Of a DNA stretch of 19,515 nucleotides, positions 1 through 7,546 are shown piece after piece. Under the pieces are notes generated by a model. That model saw only the letters and a program-made list of their open reading frames with translations, was not told the DNA's origin and did no database searches. Each line of letters opens with the position of its first letter. Position 1 is the first letter of the stretch. Location: positions 1 to 19,515 of the forward strand of contig CAJOLG010000013.1 of NCBI GenBank assembly GCA_905235315.1, written 5' to 3'. Made by a program: the position numbers and the translations under genes. The stretch is from an uncultured Solobacterium sp. (GTDB taxonomy: Bacteria; Bacillota_I; Bacilli_A; Erysipelotrichales; Erysipelotrichaceae).

Positions 1-743
1 ACGAAGAGGTATTCTTTACCGAAGCGGATGCGTTTATCAATGAAAACAAGGATCCGGAGTACGGACAGAAAGTCCGTGTGCTCCGCATCTGGGGCGATGC
101 CTTCTATGAACGGGATGAGGCATTCAAAGAACATCTGGAAGATCTGAATATTGATGCGCTCCTTTCTGCCGGCAAAAAGAATCAGGGCTTCTCAAACAAC
201 GAAGACAGCTTCTTTTATCTGTATGTCGCAATTCCCAACCGTCTGTACTACCGCGGCCGCAGAGATCTCAGAAACGTTCTGGATGAAAAACTTTCCGCGT
301 ATGAAGAAGTCAACGGGGATACGTTACTGAAAAAACTGTATGACGAGAACCGGAAGTTCTATGACCGCACCGATGATCAGGGCAGGGAATTCATCCGGAG
401 TCTTCTGGCCGGCGAATATCCCGGGTACCGGTATTCCAAGCAGCTGATCGGTCTGTACAAAAACTGCGAGGAGGGGATCCTTGCGGCCCAGTACAAGGAA
501 GAAGGCAATACCGAAAAATATGACGAGTGCCTTGCGGATCTGAAGAATTTCGCAGAAAATACGCGCCTTGGAGCCCGCTGGCTGAAAGAACTCGGCATTG
601 AGTATCCGAAGGAAGAAGAGGAAGAAGAAGCCGCGCAGGAAGAAGAAGGAGCGGAAGAAGCGCCCGCTGCGGAAGCGGAAACACCCGAAGAAGCGCCCGC
701 GGACAGCACGGAAGCCGAAACGGAAAAGGAAGAGGCGGAATGA
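1..743 (+). CDS. Hypothetical protein with acidic C-terminal tail (5' end cut by window)
   Basis: The reading frame is open from the left edge (first full codon at base 3) to a TGA at 741-743, so the true start lies outside the window. A GTG at base 78 is only an internal codon. I do not recognise the family. About 200 visible residues look like a soluble, mostly helical, charged protein rich in Tyr, Arg, Asp and Glu. A low-complexity tail of about 45 residues follows, made almost only of Glu, Ala, Pro and Thr. There is no membrane segment or signal visible in this part. The stop overlaps the pth start (ATGA), so it is probably co-translated with pth, mfd and rqcP. The acidic tail suggests a linker or an interaction with a basic partner, but that is inference. 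No function is assigned. Confidence 0.8.
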   Translation, partial: EEVFFTEADAFINENKDPEYGQKVRVLRIWGDAFYERDEAFKEHLEDLNIDALLSAGKKNQGFSNNEDSFFYLYVAIPNRLYYRGRRDLRNVLDEKLSAYEEVNGDTLLKKLYDENRKFYDRTDDQGREFIRSLLAGEYPGYRYSKQLIGLYKNCEEGILAAQYKEEGNTEKYDECLADLKNFAENTRLGARWLKELGIEYPKEEEEEEAAQEEEGAEEAPAAEAETPEEAPADSTEAETEKEEAE

Positions 744-1339
744 AGCTGATCGCAGGACTTGGCAATCCGGGAAAGGAATATGAAAAGACCCGCCATAACA
801 GCGGATACATGGCACTGAACAGACTGGCGGAAAATGTTGGGGCGTCTTTCAGCGGAACGAAATTTCAGGCACTTACTGCCATAGCGGTCATCGCCGGTGA
901 GAAAGTGCTTCTGATGGAGCCGCTCACGTTCATGAACCTGTCCGGGAATGCAGTGCGTGCTGCGGCAGACTACTATCATATTGAACCGCAGGATATTCTG
1001 ATCCTGCATGATGATATGGATCTTCCGGTCGGGTCCGTACGGATCCGTCCAAATGGAAGCTCCGGTGGGCAGAAGGGCATGAAACACATCATTTCCTGCA
1101 TGGGCACGGATGAGATTGCCCGGATCCGCATCGGGGTCGGACACAGCCGCCCCGGCGAACATGACGTGGTGCCCGACTGGGTGCTCTCCCCGGTATCGAA
1201 GGCGGACCGGGAACTGTTTGAGAACGCAATCGATACCGCAGCCAGAGCTGCGGAGGCATGGGTCAGCGAACCGCTGGACCGTGTTATGTCGAAGTATAAC
1301 CTGAAGGTAAAACAGGAAGCGGAGAAGAAGGAAGAATAA
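740..1339 (+). CDS. pth: Peptidyl-tRNA hydrolase
   Basis: This 199-residue enzyme cleaves the ester bond of peptidyl-tRNAs that have dropped off ribosomes, recycling the tRNA in the cytosol. The N-terminal signature GLGNPGKEYEKTRHNSGY supplies Asn9 and the catalytic His19. MNLSGN near residue 66 and the HDDMDLP block near residue 91 (Asp92) complete the active site. SSGGQKGMKHI follows at about 107-117. Length matches the family (about 185-200), and a short Lys/Glu-rich tail ends the protein. The ATG overlaps the upstream stop as ATGA, indicating translational coupling, and mfd follows after three bases. In Bacillus the sporulation-linked fin gene sits between pth and mfd; here it is absent. 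Identification is secure. Confidence 0.97.
   Translation: MKLIAGLGNPGKEYEKTRHNSGYMALNRLAENVGASFSGTKFQALTAIAVIAGEKVLLMEPLTFMNLSGNAVRAAADYYHIEPQDILILHDDMDLPVGSVRIRPNGSSGGQKGMKHIISCMGTDEIARIRIGVGHSRPGEHDVVPDWVLSPVSKADRELFENAIDTAARAAEAWVSEPLDRVMSKYNLKVKQEAEKKEE
1328..1332 (+). promoter_or_regulatory. Shine-Dalgarno fixing the TTG start of mfd
   Basis: AAGGA lies inside the end of pth, 10 nt before the TTG at 1343. The pth stop (1337-1339) is in the same frame as mfd, so no earlier mfd start is possible. This makes the rare TTG the best start. Confidence 0.6.
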
Positions 1340-1342
1340 CAT

Positions 1343-4300
1343 TTGGGAACCAACAGCAGTTTTCCGGTATGCGTGCAGCGGGAGCTGGACGCAAATCCGG
1401 CAGTACGGAAACTTGACGCCGGGAAAAGCCCGCTGCCGCTTTCTTCCCTGATTGAAGAAGCGCTGGTGACAGCGGTATCCTACCGCAGAAACCCGCGGCC
1501 GATCCTTGTCGTCAAACACAGCTTATACAGCGCGCAGAGACTCTATGAACGTCTGTCCACCCTCCTGGGGGAAAACGCATGCGCGCTTTTCGGCGCGGAT
1601 GAATCCCTCCGGGTTGAGGCAATCGCCGCAAGTCCCGAGATGACGGCCGCCAAGGTTGAGACCCTGGCTTCCCTGCTGGACCATCCGTGCCAGGTGGTCA
1701 TTACCTGCCCGAGCGGTCTTCTGCGGCAGCTGCCGGATCCGGAAACCTTCCGGGACGCATGTATCCCGGTAAAGACCGGGGATACTCTTTCCATGGACGA
1801 GCTGAAACGCCGGCTCCGTGCGGGCGGATACTACGAAACCCCGCACATTGATCAGCCGCTGTCGTTTGCGGCACGCGGCGGTATCGTGGACGTGTATTCC
1901 ATCAATTATGAACAGCCGATCCGCATTGAGTTCTTTGACGATGAAGTCGACAGTATCCGGTTCTTTGACGCATCTACCCAGAAGACGATCCTGCCGGCGG
2001 AGGAAGTAAAGATTGTGCCGGCAAGCGATATCCTGTTTTCGGAAGCACAGAAGAACGAACTGAAGGAGACGGCTGCCCGCATCCTTTCCGAAAATCCGGA
2101 TCCCGTTCTGGCCTCTTCGGTGAACGCTTCGCTTGGGCTGATCGAAAAATCGATCAGTGAACCCGGGCTTTATCCGTACTATGCGCTGCTGTCAAAGAGC
2201 GCATCCGTCATTGACTACATGGATCATCCCCTGATCATCGCCGGGGATGAGGAGCGGATCCGGGAAAACGCAAAACGCCTCAATGATGAAACGCTGGTGT
2301 ATCTGCAGGAAATGGCACAGGAGAAGAAACTCCTGCCGCGGTTTACCGCATTCCATGACTATGACCGGCTGCTGAAGGGGGCCCGCATCGTGCGGGAAGA
2401 CCCGCTCTATGACAATATCTCGGGCATCACGGAGGTCCATCTTCCAAGCGAACCGCTCGAGCTCCGTCTGCGTCTGCTTGGCAGTGAAACCCGCGTGCTG
2501 TGCTGTCTGCACAGCTCGCAGATGAACAAGGTGATCAATGCGTGCACGGAGAATCAGATCCCGTATCATCTGATGACCGATGACAGCGCCAGGCTCGAAT
2601 TCGGTCTCAATCTCTGCCTTTCGGATTTCCCGGAGGGATTCTCCCTGCAGGAAAGCGGACTGACGGTTGTCACCGACCGGGAGCTGTTTGAGATTGCGCA
2701 CCATACCGGACGGTATGAAAAAAAGTTCCGCAGTGCGGAAGTGATTCATGCGTACAACGAGCTTGAACCCGGGGATTACATTGTGCACGCAAACCATGGG
2801 GTCGGCCAGTATATCGGAATCGAAACCCGCGAAGTGCAGGGCACCATGCGGGATTTCCTGCGCATTGTGTATAAAGGCAATGCGGAGCTTCTTGTCCCGC
2901 TGGAACAGTTCCGGCTCGTAAGGAAGTTTGTCTCCCGGGAAGGGGTTGTGCCCCGTCTGAACAAACTCGGCACAAATGAGTGGGAGAAAACAAAACAGAA
3001 GCTGGAAGCCAACGTCAATGATCTTGCGGACCGCCTGGTAACGCTGTATGCGGCACGGGAAACGCATATCGGCCATGCATATCAGCCGGACAGCGATCTG
3101 CAGCGGCAGTTTGAATCCGAGTTTGCCTATGAACTGACGCCGGATCAGGAAGCCGCAGTGCAGGATGTCAAACGCGATATGGAAAGCGACAAGCCGATGG
3201 ACCGCCTCATCTGCGGGGATGTCGGCTTCGGGAAGACCGAGATTGCGGTGCGGGCAGCGTTTAAGGCAGCTGCGGAAAACAAGCAGGCAGCGGTGCTCTG
3301 CCCGACAACGATTCTCGCCGAACAGCACTTCCAGACCTTTCTGCAGCGCTTCTCCGGCTATCCGTTTACGATCCGGGTGCTGGACCGGTTTGTGAATCCT
3401 TCGGTTGTGCGCAGCACCCTGGAGGGACTGAAGAACGGAAGCGTGGATATCGTGATCGGTACCCACCGCATTCTTTCCCGGGATGTGCAGTTCAAAGATC
3501 TCGGGCTTCTTGTGGTGGATGAAGAACAGCGGTTCGGGGTAGAGCACAAGGAAAAAATCAAGGAGCTCAGACAGAACATCGATGTCCTGACCCTGAGCGC
3601 GACGCCGATTCCCCGGACATTACAGATGTCGCTGGTCGGTATCCGTTCTCTCTCCCAGCTTGAAACTCCGCCGGCCAACCGGTATAACGTACAGATCTAT
3701 GTGGCGGAGATGAACCGCGGTCTGATAACCGATGCGATTGAAAAGGAACTCGCCAGAAACGGTCAGGTATTCTACCTGTGCAATTCCATTGACCGGATTT
3801 ATGACAAGGCACGTACGCTGAAATCCTGCGTTCCGGATGCGAAGATCGGCATCGTCCACGGAAAGATGGACCGGGATTCCATCGAAGATGTGATGTATAA
3901 ATTCAATCAGAAGGAACTGAACGTTCTGGTGTGCACTACGATCATCGAAAACGGCATTGACATTCCCAATGCCAATACGATCCTCATTGAAAATGCGCAG
4001 AACTTCGGTCTTTCCCAGATCTACCAGATCAAGGGCAGAGTCGGCCGCAGTGACCGGGTCGCCTATGCCTATCTTCTGATTCCGCCGTACCGGGAACTCT
4101 CGGAAACGGCTGCCAAGCGTCTGCAGGCGGTAAAGGAGTTTGCCCGGCTCGGCTCCGGGTATAAGATCGCAATGCGCGATCTTACCATACGGGGAGCAGG
4201 AGATATGCTGGGACCGGAACAGTCCGGCTTTATCGACACGGTCGGTATTGATATGTATATTGAAATGCTGGAGAGTGCGATTGAGCGCTCAAAGGGCATT

Positions 4301-4777
4301 GTAAAGGAAGAAGTGCCGGAGCACGTCCATGTCATGACTTCGGGAAGCGGCTATATTCCCGAAGCGTTCGCCCCGGATGATTTTGACAAGATCTCCATGT
4401 ATCAGAAGATCGATCAGCTGCAGGATCCCGAAGCTCTGCAGGAATACCGGGAGGAAGTGACCGACCAGTACGGACGGCTTCCGGAGGAGGTCGCAGCGCT
4501 GTTTGAAAAACGCCGGCTTGATATCGCCGTCAACCGTCCGAATGTGGAATCCTTCCGGGAACTTCGGGGCAGTCATGTGGTGACGTTTACCGAGGCATTC
4601 TCCCAGACCCTGGACGGTGTGAAACTGTTCAAACTGTTTTCTGAAATCAGTAAGGATATTCAGCTCAGCTACAAACAGAACCGCATCATCGCGGCGGTGC
4701 CGGATACCGCCCGCTCGCTTCAGACGGTAATTGAACTGATCGAACGGTCAGAGGAGGCAGTAAAGCATGCGAATTGA
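1343..4777 (+). CDS. mfd: Transcription-repair coupling factor Mfd
   Basis: Mfd is an ATP-driven DNA translocase that removes RNA polymerase stalled at lesions and recruits UvrA. The 1144 residues match the usual length of about 1150-1180. In order: a UvrB-homology region (roughly 1-350); the RNA-polymerase interaction (CarD-like) domain beginning near residue 473 with ELEPGDYIVHANHGVGQYIG; then a RecG-like helicase. The helicase has Walker A GDVGFGKTE near 624-632, DEEQ near 724, SATPIPRT near 752 and QIKGRVGRSDR near 895. The TRG translocation motif (TIRGAGDMLGPEQSG) is near 945, followed by the C-terminal D7 domain. The TTG start is forced by an in-frame stop immediately upstream and is supported by AAGGA. 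The 3' end overlaps the rqcP-like gene by 11 nt. It is one transcription unit with pth. Confidence 0.97.
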   Translation: MGTNSSFPVCVQRELDANPAVRKLDAGKSPLPLSSLIEEALVTAVSYRRNPRPILVVKHSLYSAQRLYERLSTLLGENACALFGADESLRVEAIAASPEMTAAKVETLASLLDHPCQVVITCPSGLLRQLPDPETFRDACIPVKTGDTLSMDELKRRLRAGGYYETPHIDQPLSFAARGGIVDVYSINYEQPIRIEFFDDEVDSIRFFDASTQKTILPAEEVKIVPASDILFSEAQKNELKETAARILSENPDPVLASSVNASLGLIEKSISEPGLYPYYALLSKSASVIDYMDHPLIIAGDEERIRENAKRLNDETLVYLQEMAQEKKLLPRFTAFHDYDRLLKGARIVREDPLYDNISGITEVHLPSEPLELRLRLLGSETRVLCCLHSSQMNKVINACTENQIPYHLMTDDSARLEFGLNLCLSDFPEGFSLQESGLTVVTDRELFEIAHHTGRYEKKFRSAEVIHAYNELEPGDYIVHANHGVGQYIGIETREVQGTMRDFLRIVYKGNAELLVPLEQFRLVRKFVSREGVVPRLNKLGTNEWEKTKQKLEANVNDLADRLVTLYAARETHIGHAYQPDSDLQRQFESEFAYELTPDQEAAVQDVKRDMESDKPMDRLICGDVGFGKTEIAVRAAFKAAAENKQAAVLCPTTILAEQHFQTFLQRFSGYPFTIRVLDRFVNPSVVRSTLEGLKNGSVDIVIGTHRILSRDVQFKDLGLLVVDEEQRFGVEHKEKIKELRQNIDVLTLSATPIPRTLQMSLVGIRSLSQLETPPANRYNVQIYVAEMNRGLITDAIEKELARNGQVFYLCNSIDRIYDKARTLKSCVPDAKIGIVHGKMDRDSIEDVMYKFNQKELNVLVCTTIIENGIDIPNANTILIENAQNFGLSQIYQIKGRVGRSDRVAYAYLLIPPYRELSETAAKRLQAVKEFARLGSGYKIAMRDLTIRGAGDMLGPEQSGFIDTVGIDMYIEMLESAIERSKGIVKEEVPEHVHVMTSGSGYIPEAFAPDDFDKISMYQKIDQLQDPEALQEYREEVTDQYGRLPEEVAALFEKRRLDIAVNRPNVESFRELRGSHVVTFTEAFSQTLDGVKLFKLFSEISKDIQLSYKQNRIIAAVPDTARSLQTVIELIERSEEAVKHAN

Positions 4778-5051
4778 TAAATGGCTGAAAGTATCCCGCA
4801 TTCTCAAGCGCAGAACCATCTCGCAGGAGCTGGCGAAAAACGAGCGGGTGGAAATCAACGGAAAAGCGGTGAAACCCTCAAAGGAGGTTCATCCCGGCGA
4901 TGAGGTCAGTGTGCGCTTCGGCAGCCGGAAGATCACGGTGCGTGTGCTTTCCACCGAAGAGGTAAAACGCAAACAGGACGCATCCGAACTGTATGAAATC
5001 CTCAAAGAGGAATATGCGGAACCTCCGCAGGAAACGGAAGCCGGAGAATAA
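4767..5051 (+). CDS. rqcP: S4-domain RNA-binding protein, RqcP/YabO-like
   Basis: A 94-residue protein with an N-terminal S4 RNA-binding domain (about 1-60: MRIDKWLKVSRILKRRT, then VEINGKAVKPSKEVHPGDEVSV) and an acidic C-terminal tail. It belongs to the Hsp15/YabO group. The Bacillus member RqcP binds obstructed 50S subunits and works with RqcH in adding alanine tails to stalled nascent chains. The assignment to RqcP rather than another S4 paralogue rests on size and on its position just after mfd, near the place of yabO in Bacillus. The ATG lies within the mfd end, 9 nt after GAGGAGG (4751-4757). A strong terminator follows immediately, so it closes the operon. Confidence 0.85.
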   Translation: MRIDKWLKVSRILKRRTISQELAKNERVEINGKAVKPSKEVHPGDEVSVRFGSRKITVRVLSTEEVKRKQDASELYEILKEEYAEPPQETEAGE

Positions 5052-5098
5052 AAAAAGATCTCTGTTTTTGGAAATGATCCGGAAACGGAGATCTTTTT
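5052..5098. terminator. Bidirectional intrinsic terminator
   Basis: Arms 5052-5067 and 5083-5098 form a 16-bp stem with one G-U pair and a 15-nt loop. The stem starts with a run of A and ends with a run of T, so it can terminate the pth-mfd-rqcP transcript on the plus strand and the DUF1232 transcript on the minus strand. Confidence 0.9.
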
Positions 5099-5105
5099 GT
5101 GTCGC

Positions 5106-5543
5106 TTAGTCTTCTTTGGCAGGTTCTTCGGCAGCCGGTTCGGAAGCCTTCGAAGTCTTCCATGCGGTATACGCATCGAGTTCCGGTTTGCAGATGGTAA
5201 GCGCGAGAGCGATTACCGCCACATCATCAAGCATACCGATGATCGGAATTCTGTCATTGATCAGATCCTTCCGCTTGATGAGATAGAGCAGGGCGCTCAC
5301 TGCAGATGCGATGACTTTCGGCGAGACTTCGGTATATTCCTTCGTCGCATAACTCGCAACGAGAGAGACCATTGTCGGCAGATCATTCGCAACGGTTCCG
5401 AAGACCGGAACACCCTTTAATTTGGTCTGAACCTGGGCGAGCAGACCGTTGATCTCTTCGGGATTGTCGATCATCTCTTTCGCCTTGTCCATACCGCTGT
5501 CGAGAGCTTTCTGAACCTTTTCCATTTCAATAAATTCGCTCAT
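5106..5543 (-). CDS. DUF1232 (YkvA-type) membrane-associated protein
   Basis: This 145-residue protein has a helical N-terminal region and a DUF1232 core at about residues 73-115. The core runs VSPKVIASAVSALLYLIK, then DRIPIIGMLDDVAVIALAL, the typical hydrophobic helix-turn-helix with the conserved Pro, Gly and two Asp. A short Ala/Glu-rich tail ends it. The family is widespread and its molecular role is unknown; members are thought to associate with the membrane. The start has GGAGG (5553-5557) 9 nt upstream. The SIS-domain gene lies 60 nt upstream on the same strand with no visible terminator between them, so co-transcription is likely. The 3' end shares the bidirectional terminator with rqcP. 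Confidence 0.85.
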   Translation of the reverse strand: MSEFIEMEKVQKALDSGMDKAKEMIDNPEEINGLLAQVQTKLKGVPVFGTVANDLPTMVSLVASYATKEYTEVSPKVIASAVSALLYLIKRKDLINDRIPIIGMLDDVAVIALALTICKPELDAYTAWKTSKASEPAAEEPAKED

Positions 5544-5603
5544 GTTTTTTTACCTCCAGTTCAACTATAACAGTTTTGTGTTTTGTTTGACTGCGCAATG
5601 CGT

Positions 5604-6728
5604 TCAGTGATGTCCGGGTGTATCTTCATTGAACGGGCTGCGGCTGTAGTTTTCGGATTTGGAGTACACATATTCCTCCATCTTACGCTGCAGGGGATGT
5701 TTCTCCCAGCGGTTCAGATCCGCCGCGAGTTTCCATGCGGTGAGCTGGAAAAACGGCAGGATACATAACGGGGTCAGTTCATCCGGAACATCACATGAAA
5801 CATGGAATACATGATCTCCGGTATATGCCGGATCCGTGGTGATGAGATAGGCGTTGTCCGTGACGATCCGGGTTCCTTCATAGATCTTGCGGATCCGGTC
5901 TCTTCCCGGCTCTGTCTCGATCAGGAATACCGTATAGCCCGGCGTCAGCTGAAGATTCGGTCCGTGAATGAATTCTTCCGGTTCATGGGCCGCCGTCATG
6001 ATCTTTACCGTTTCACTGATCTTCAGGGCGCCTTCGAGCGCTGTGCCGTAGTTTGCGCCGACACCGCACACATAGGCATTGGTAATTCCGGACAGCGACC
6101 GGTAGTTGGCATCGAAGAACGGAACCCAGTCTTTCTGTACCTGTTCATTGACGTCGGCACAGGCAATGATCTGTTCTTTCAGGACAGCGGCTTCTTCGGC
6201 CGTAATGGTTCCGACGGCCTGTCCGGCCTCGATCGCAAAGAGAATCAGAAACAGCGTGAGGGTCGTCATTCCGCGGGTCACAAACCCGACGGTTTCCCGG
6301 CCTGCCCCGTAATCGGCTGCGATATCACAGACGTTCGCAAGATCGCTCTGCAGGTCACCGGTCAGCGCAATACAGCGGCGGCCTTTCTGTTTCACCACTT
6401 CCGCAGCTTCCAGCACATTGAGGCTGTAGCCGCTTTGGGAGACAAGGATGACCATATCCTCGTCGGTGATGTCATGTTCGCAGGTGACAAAGGTGAAGGG
6501 CGCAAGGACTTTCACCTCCGTGCCGAGATATTTTCGGATAAACGGCCGCGCACACATTGCGCCGTTCATGGAAGAGCCGCATCCGATGATCCAGATGGTC
6601 CGGTAGTTTCCCCTTAGGAACTCCTTCGTGACCGGTTTTGTCAGTAATGCACTGGCGACGGTATTGTGCCGGATATAATCCGGGCAGGACGCAATGTAGT
6701 CCTGCATGGTTTTCCTTGTATTGTCCAT
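5604..6728 (-). CDS. Double-SIS sugar-phosphate isomerase/deglycase-like protein
   Basis: This 374-residue protein has two SIS domains, resembling the isomerase half of glucosamine-6-phosphate synthase but without the glutaminase half. The first domain shows GCGSS (49-53) and the phosphate loop SQSG (97-100). The second shows GVGANYGTALEGALKISE (222-239) and EFIHGP (252-257), the counterpart of the GlmS ELKHGP segment. Free-standing proteins like this include FrlB fructosamine-6-phosphate deglycase and AgaS-type enzymes. The substrate cannot be told from sequence, and no phosphotransferase genes or kinase lie nearby to indicate one. The start is the ATG at 6728 with AAAGGA 9 nt upstream, and an extended -10 promoter lies about 40 nt before it. 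It probably shares a transcript with the DUF1232 gene. Confidence 0.85.
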   Translation of the reverse strand: MDNTRKTMQDYIASCPDYIRHNTVASALLTKPVTKEFLRGNYRTIWIIGCGSSMNGAMCARPFIRKYLGTEVKVLAPFTFVTCEHDITDEDMVILVSQSGYSLNVLEAAEVVKQKGRRCIALTGDLQSDLANVCDIAADYGAGRETVGFVTRGMTTLTLFLILFAIEAGQAVGTITAEEAAVLKEQIIACADVNEQVQKDWVPFFDANYRSLSGITNAYVCGVGANYGTALEGALKISETVKIMTAAHEPEEFIHGPNLQLTPGYTVFLIETEPGRDRIRKIYEGTRIVTDNAYLITTDPAYTGDHVFHVSCDVPDELTPLCILPFFQLTAWKLAADLNRWEKHPLQRKMEEYVYSKSENYSRSPFNEDTPGHH

Positions 6729-6768
6729 GATGAGAAATCCTTTCAGTTATGCTGGTAGGGTTTTTTCA

Positions 6769-6777
6769 GTATAGCAT
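6769..6777 (-). promoter_or_regulatory. Extended -10 promoter of the SIS gene
   Basis: On the minus strand the sequence reads TG-C-TATACT, an extended -10 with five of six matches to TATAAT. No good -35 is seen at 17 bp, as is common for extended -10 promoters. The predicted leader is about 35 nt. Confidence 0.5.
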
Positions 6778-6815
6778 ACCTGCAGAACACACCTGTTGGG
6801 CAAAGATGCCCGAAA

Positions 6816-6850
6816 CAGAAAAGATTCTGCCGGACGCAGAATCTTCAGGC
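6816..6850 (-). terminator. Intrinsic terminator of the double-glycine-leader gene
   Basis: Perfect 10-bp stem (arms 6821-6830 and 6836-6845) with a 5-nt loop. On the minus strand it is followed by TTTTC and TGTTT. It lies 26 nt after the stop of the small gene at 6871-7206 and separates it from the SIS gene. Confidence 0.75.
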
Positions 6851-6870
6851 TTGGGGCTATGGCGGAACGA

Positions 6871-7206
6871 TTACCAGCCTCCGCCCCAGGCAACGACATT
6901 CATATCCAGAACTTCGTAGGGCTTGATGTTAAGCGCGCGCATCGTCATTCCCTTCGCGCACAGCATTCCCTTATAGAAGGTCTCACAGTTCGCTCCGTCG
7001 GCCAAGGAGTGCTGCCAGGTGCGGGTTTCAATATGCTCGATGGTTTCATCCGGCTCAACATAGTAGGTCGTTTCAATATACTGTTTCGATGTCGGATCTT
7101 TTGTGCCGCTGATCGTGTAGTGTACTTCGATCTTAAATCCTTCCTCTCCACCGCCTGCGCCGGCAACCAGTTCCAGGCTTTCATCCGGGATATTCTTTTC
7201 GTTCAT
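6871..7206 (-). CDS. Small protein with bacteriocin-like double-glycine leader
   Basis: A 111-residue protein that I cannot assign to a family. The first 20 residues, MNEKNIPDESLELVAGAGGG, look like the leader of peptides cut and exported by peptidase-containing ABC transporters: acidic, with LELVAG before a Gly-Gly. The remaining roughly 91 residues seem rich in beta strands (FKIEVHYTISG, YIETTYYVEPDE). They hold two Cys (74 and 83) and end in VVAWGGGW. There is no hydrophobic signal peptide or membrane segment. AAGGAGG (7217-7223) lies 10 nt before the ATG, and a terminator follows, so it is a monocistronic, well-expressed-looking gene. No transporter, peptidase or modifying enzyme is in the window. 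It could be a secreted peptide precursor or a cytosolic protein with a chance Gly-rich start. Confidence 0.75.
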   Translation of the reverse strand: MNEKNIPDESLELVAGAGGGEEGFKIEVHYTISGTKDPTSKQYIETTYYVEPDETIEHIETRTWQHSLADGANCETFYKGMLCAKGMTMRALNIKPYEVLDMNVVAWGGGW

Positions 7207-7376
7207 ATGGCTTCTGCCTCCTTACCTTTACAATATACGCAGAATGAACGGAATTTCCATGTGAGATTCACCCCAGGCCCAAACGAATCCGCAGGAAGAG
7301 GGGGTACCGTTTCTGTGCCGGATTCCACCGGGCATTCCCATTCTCCGGCGCATTCCGGATTTCCTTAATCTTTTGG

Positions 7377-7405
7377 TTGAACCGAAGGGTAGTGCGTGAT
7401 ACTAT
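7377..7405 (+). promoter_or_regulatory. Promoter of the pyr operon
   Basis: TTGAAC (7377-7382), a 17-bp spacer, then TACTAT (7400-7405) preceded by TGA as an extended -10. An overlapping TATACT at 7403-7408 is an alternative. The predicted start is near 7412, giving a leader of about 145 nt before pyrC. Confidence 0.55.
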
Positions 7406-7411
7406 ACTTAG

Positions 7412-7546
7412 GAAATCTTTAAATCGATACGAGATATCGGCAAGATCGAAGCGCTTCAACTATATACAGAAGAACCGCCCTCCGGGGCGTGCCTTTCAGC
7501 GGAATGAACGATCCCGACCTTGCCGAAACGGTAAGGTTTTTATTTT
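7412..7546 (+). promoter_or_regulatory. pyr leader with alternative antiterminator pairing
   Basis: The leader contains a small hairpin (CGATA 7425-7429 with TATCG 7435-7439) and a GC hairpin with a UCCG tetraloop (7476-7480 with 7485-7489). Segment 7438-7448 can pair with 7515-7525, with 10 of 11 positions matched. The second segment is also the left arm of the terminator, so the two structures exclude each other, as in attenuation. The 7425-7439 hairpin would block the 5' end of the antiterminator arm. I see no copy of the Bacillus PyrR-binding loop consensus. Confidence 0.5.
7516..7546 (+). terminator. Attenuator-type intrinsic terminator before pyrC
   Basis: The stem is 7517-7525 paired with 7529-7537 (9 bp, one G-U) with an AAA loop. 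The tract TTTTTATTTT ends at 7546, directly against the Shine-Dalgarno of pyrC (7547-7553). Its place inside the operon leader makes it an attenuator rather than an end-of-gene terminator. Confidence 0.75.

Noticed and set aside
2192..3547. Long minus-strand frame (451 codons) within mfd
   Set aside because: It lies wholly opposite conserved Mfd domains and has Cys/His/Arg-rich shadow composition. Similar antisense frames in carB were rejected too.
5561..5580. TATAGT as a promoter for the DUF1232 gene
   Set aside because: The transcription start would fall in the ribosome binding site and no -35 is visible. Co-transcription with the SIS gene is simpler.
6796..7368. Plus-strand 190-codon frame opposite the double-glycine-leader gene
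   Set aside because: It is antisense to a gene with a strong ribosome binding site and terminator, and it has no Shine-Dalgarno of its own. A shadow frame.
7448..7457. GAAGCGCTTC palindrome in the pyr leader as an operator
   Set aside because: A perfect 10-bp palindrome, but single, without flanking symmetry, and downstream of the transcription start. It overlaps one end of the antiterminator arm, so I leave it without a role.
7268..7459. Minus-strand frame of 63 codons over the pyr promoter
   Set aside because: TTG start, no ribosome binding site, and it lies across the promoter and leader. Treated as chance.
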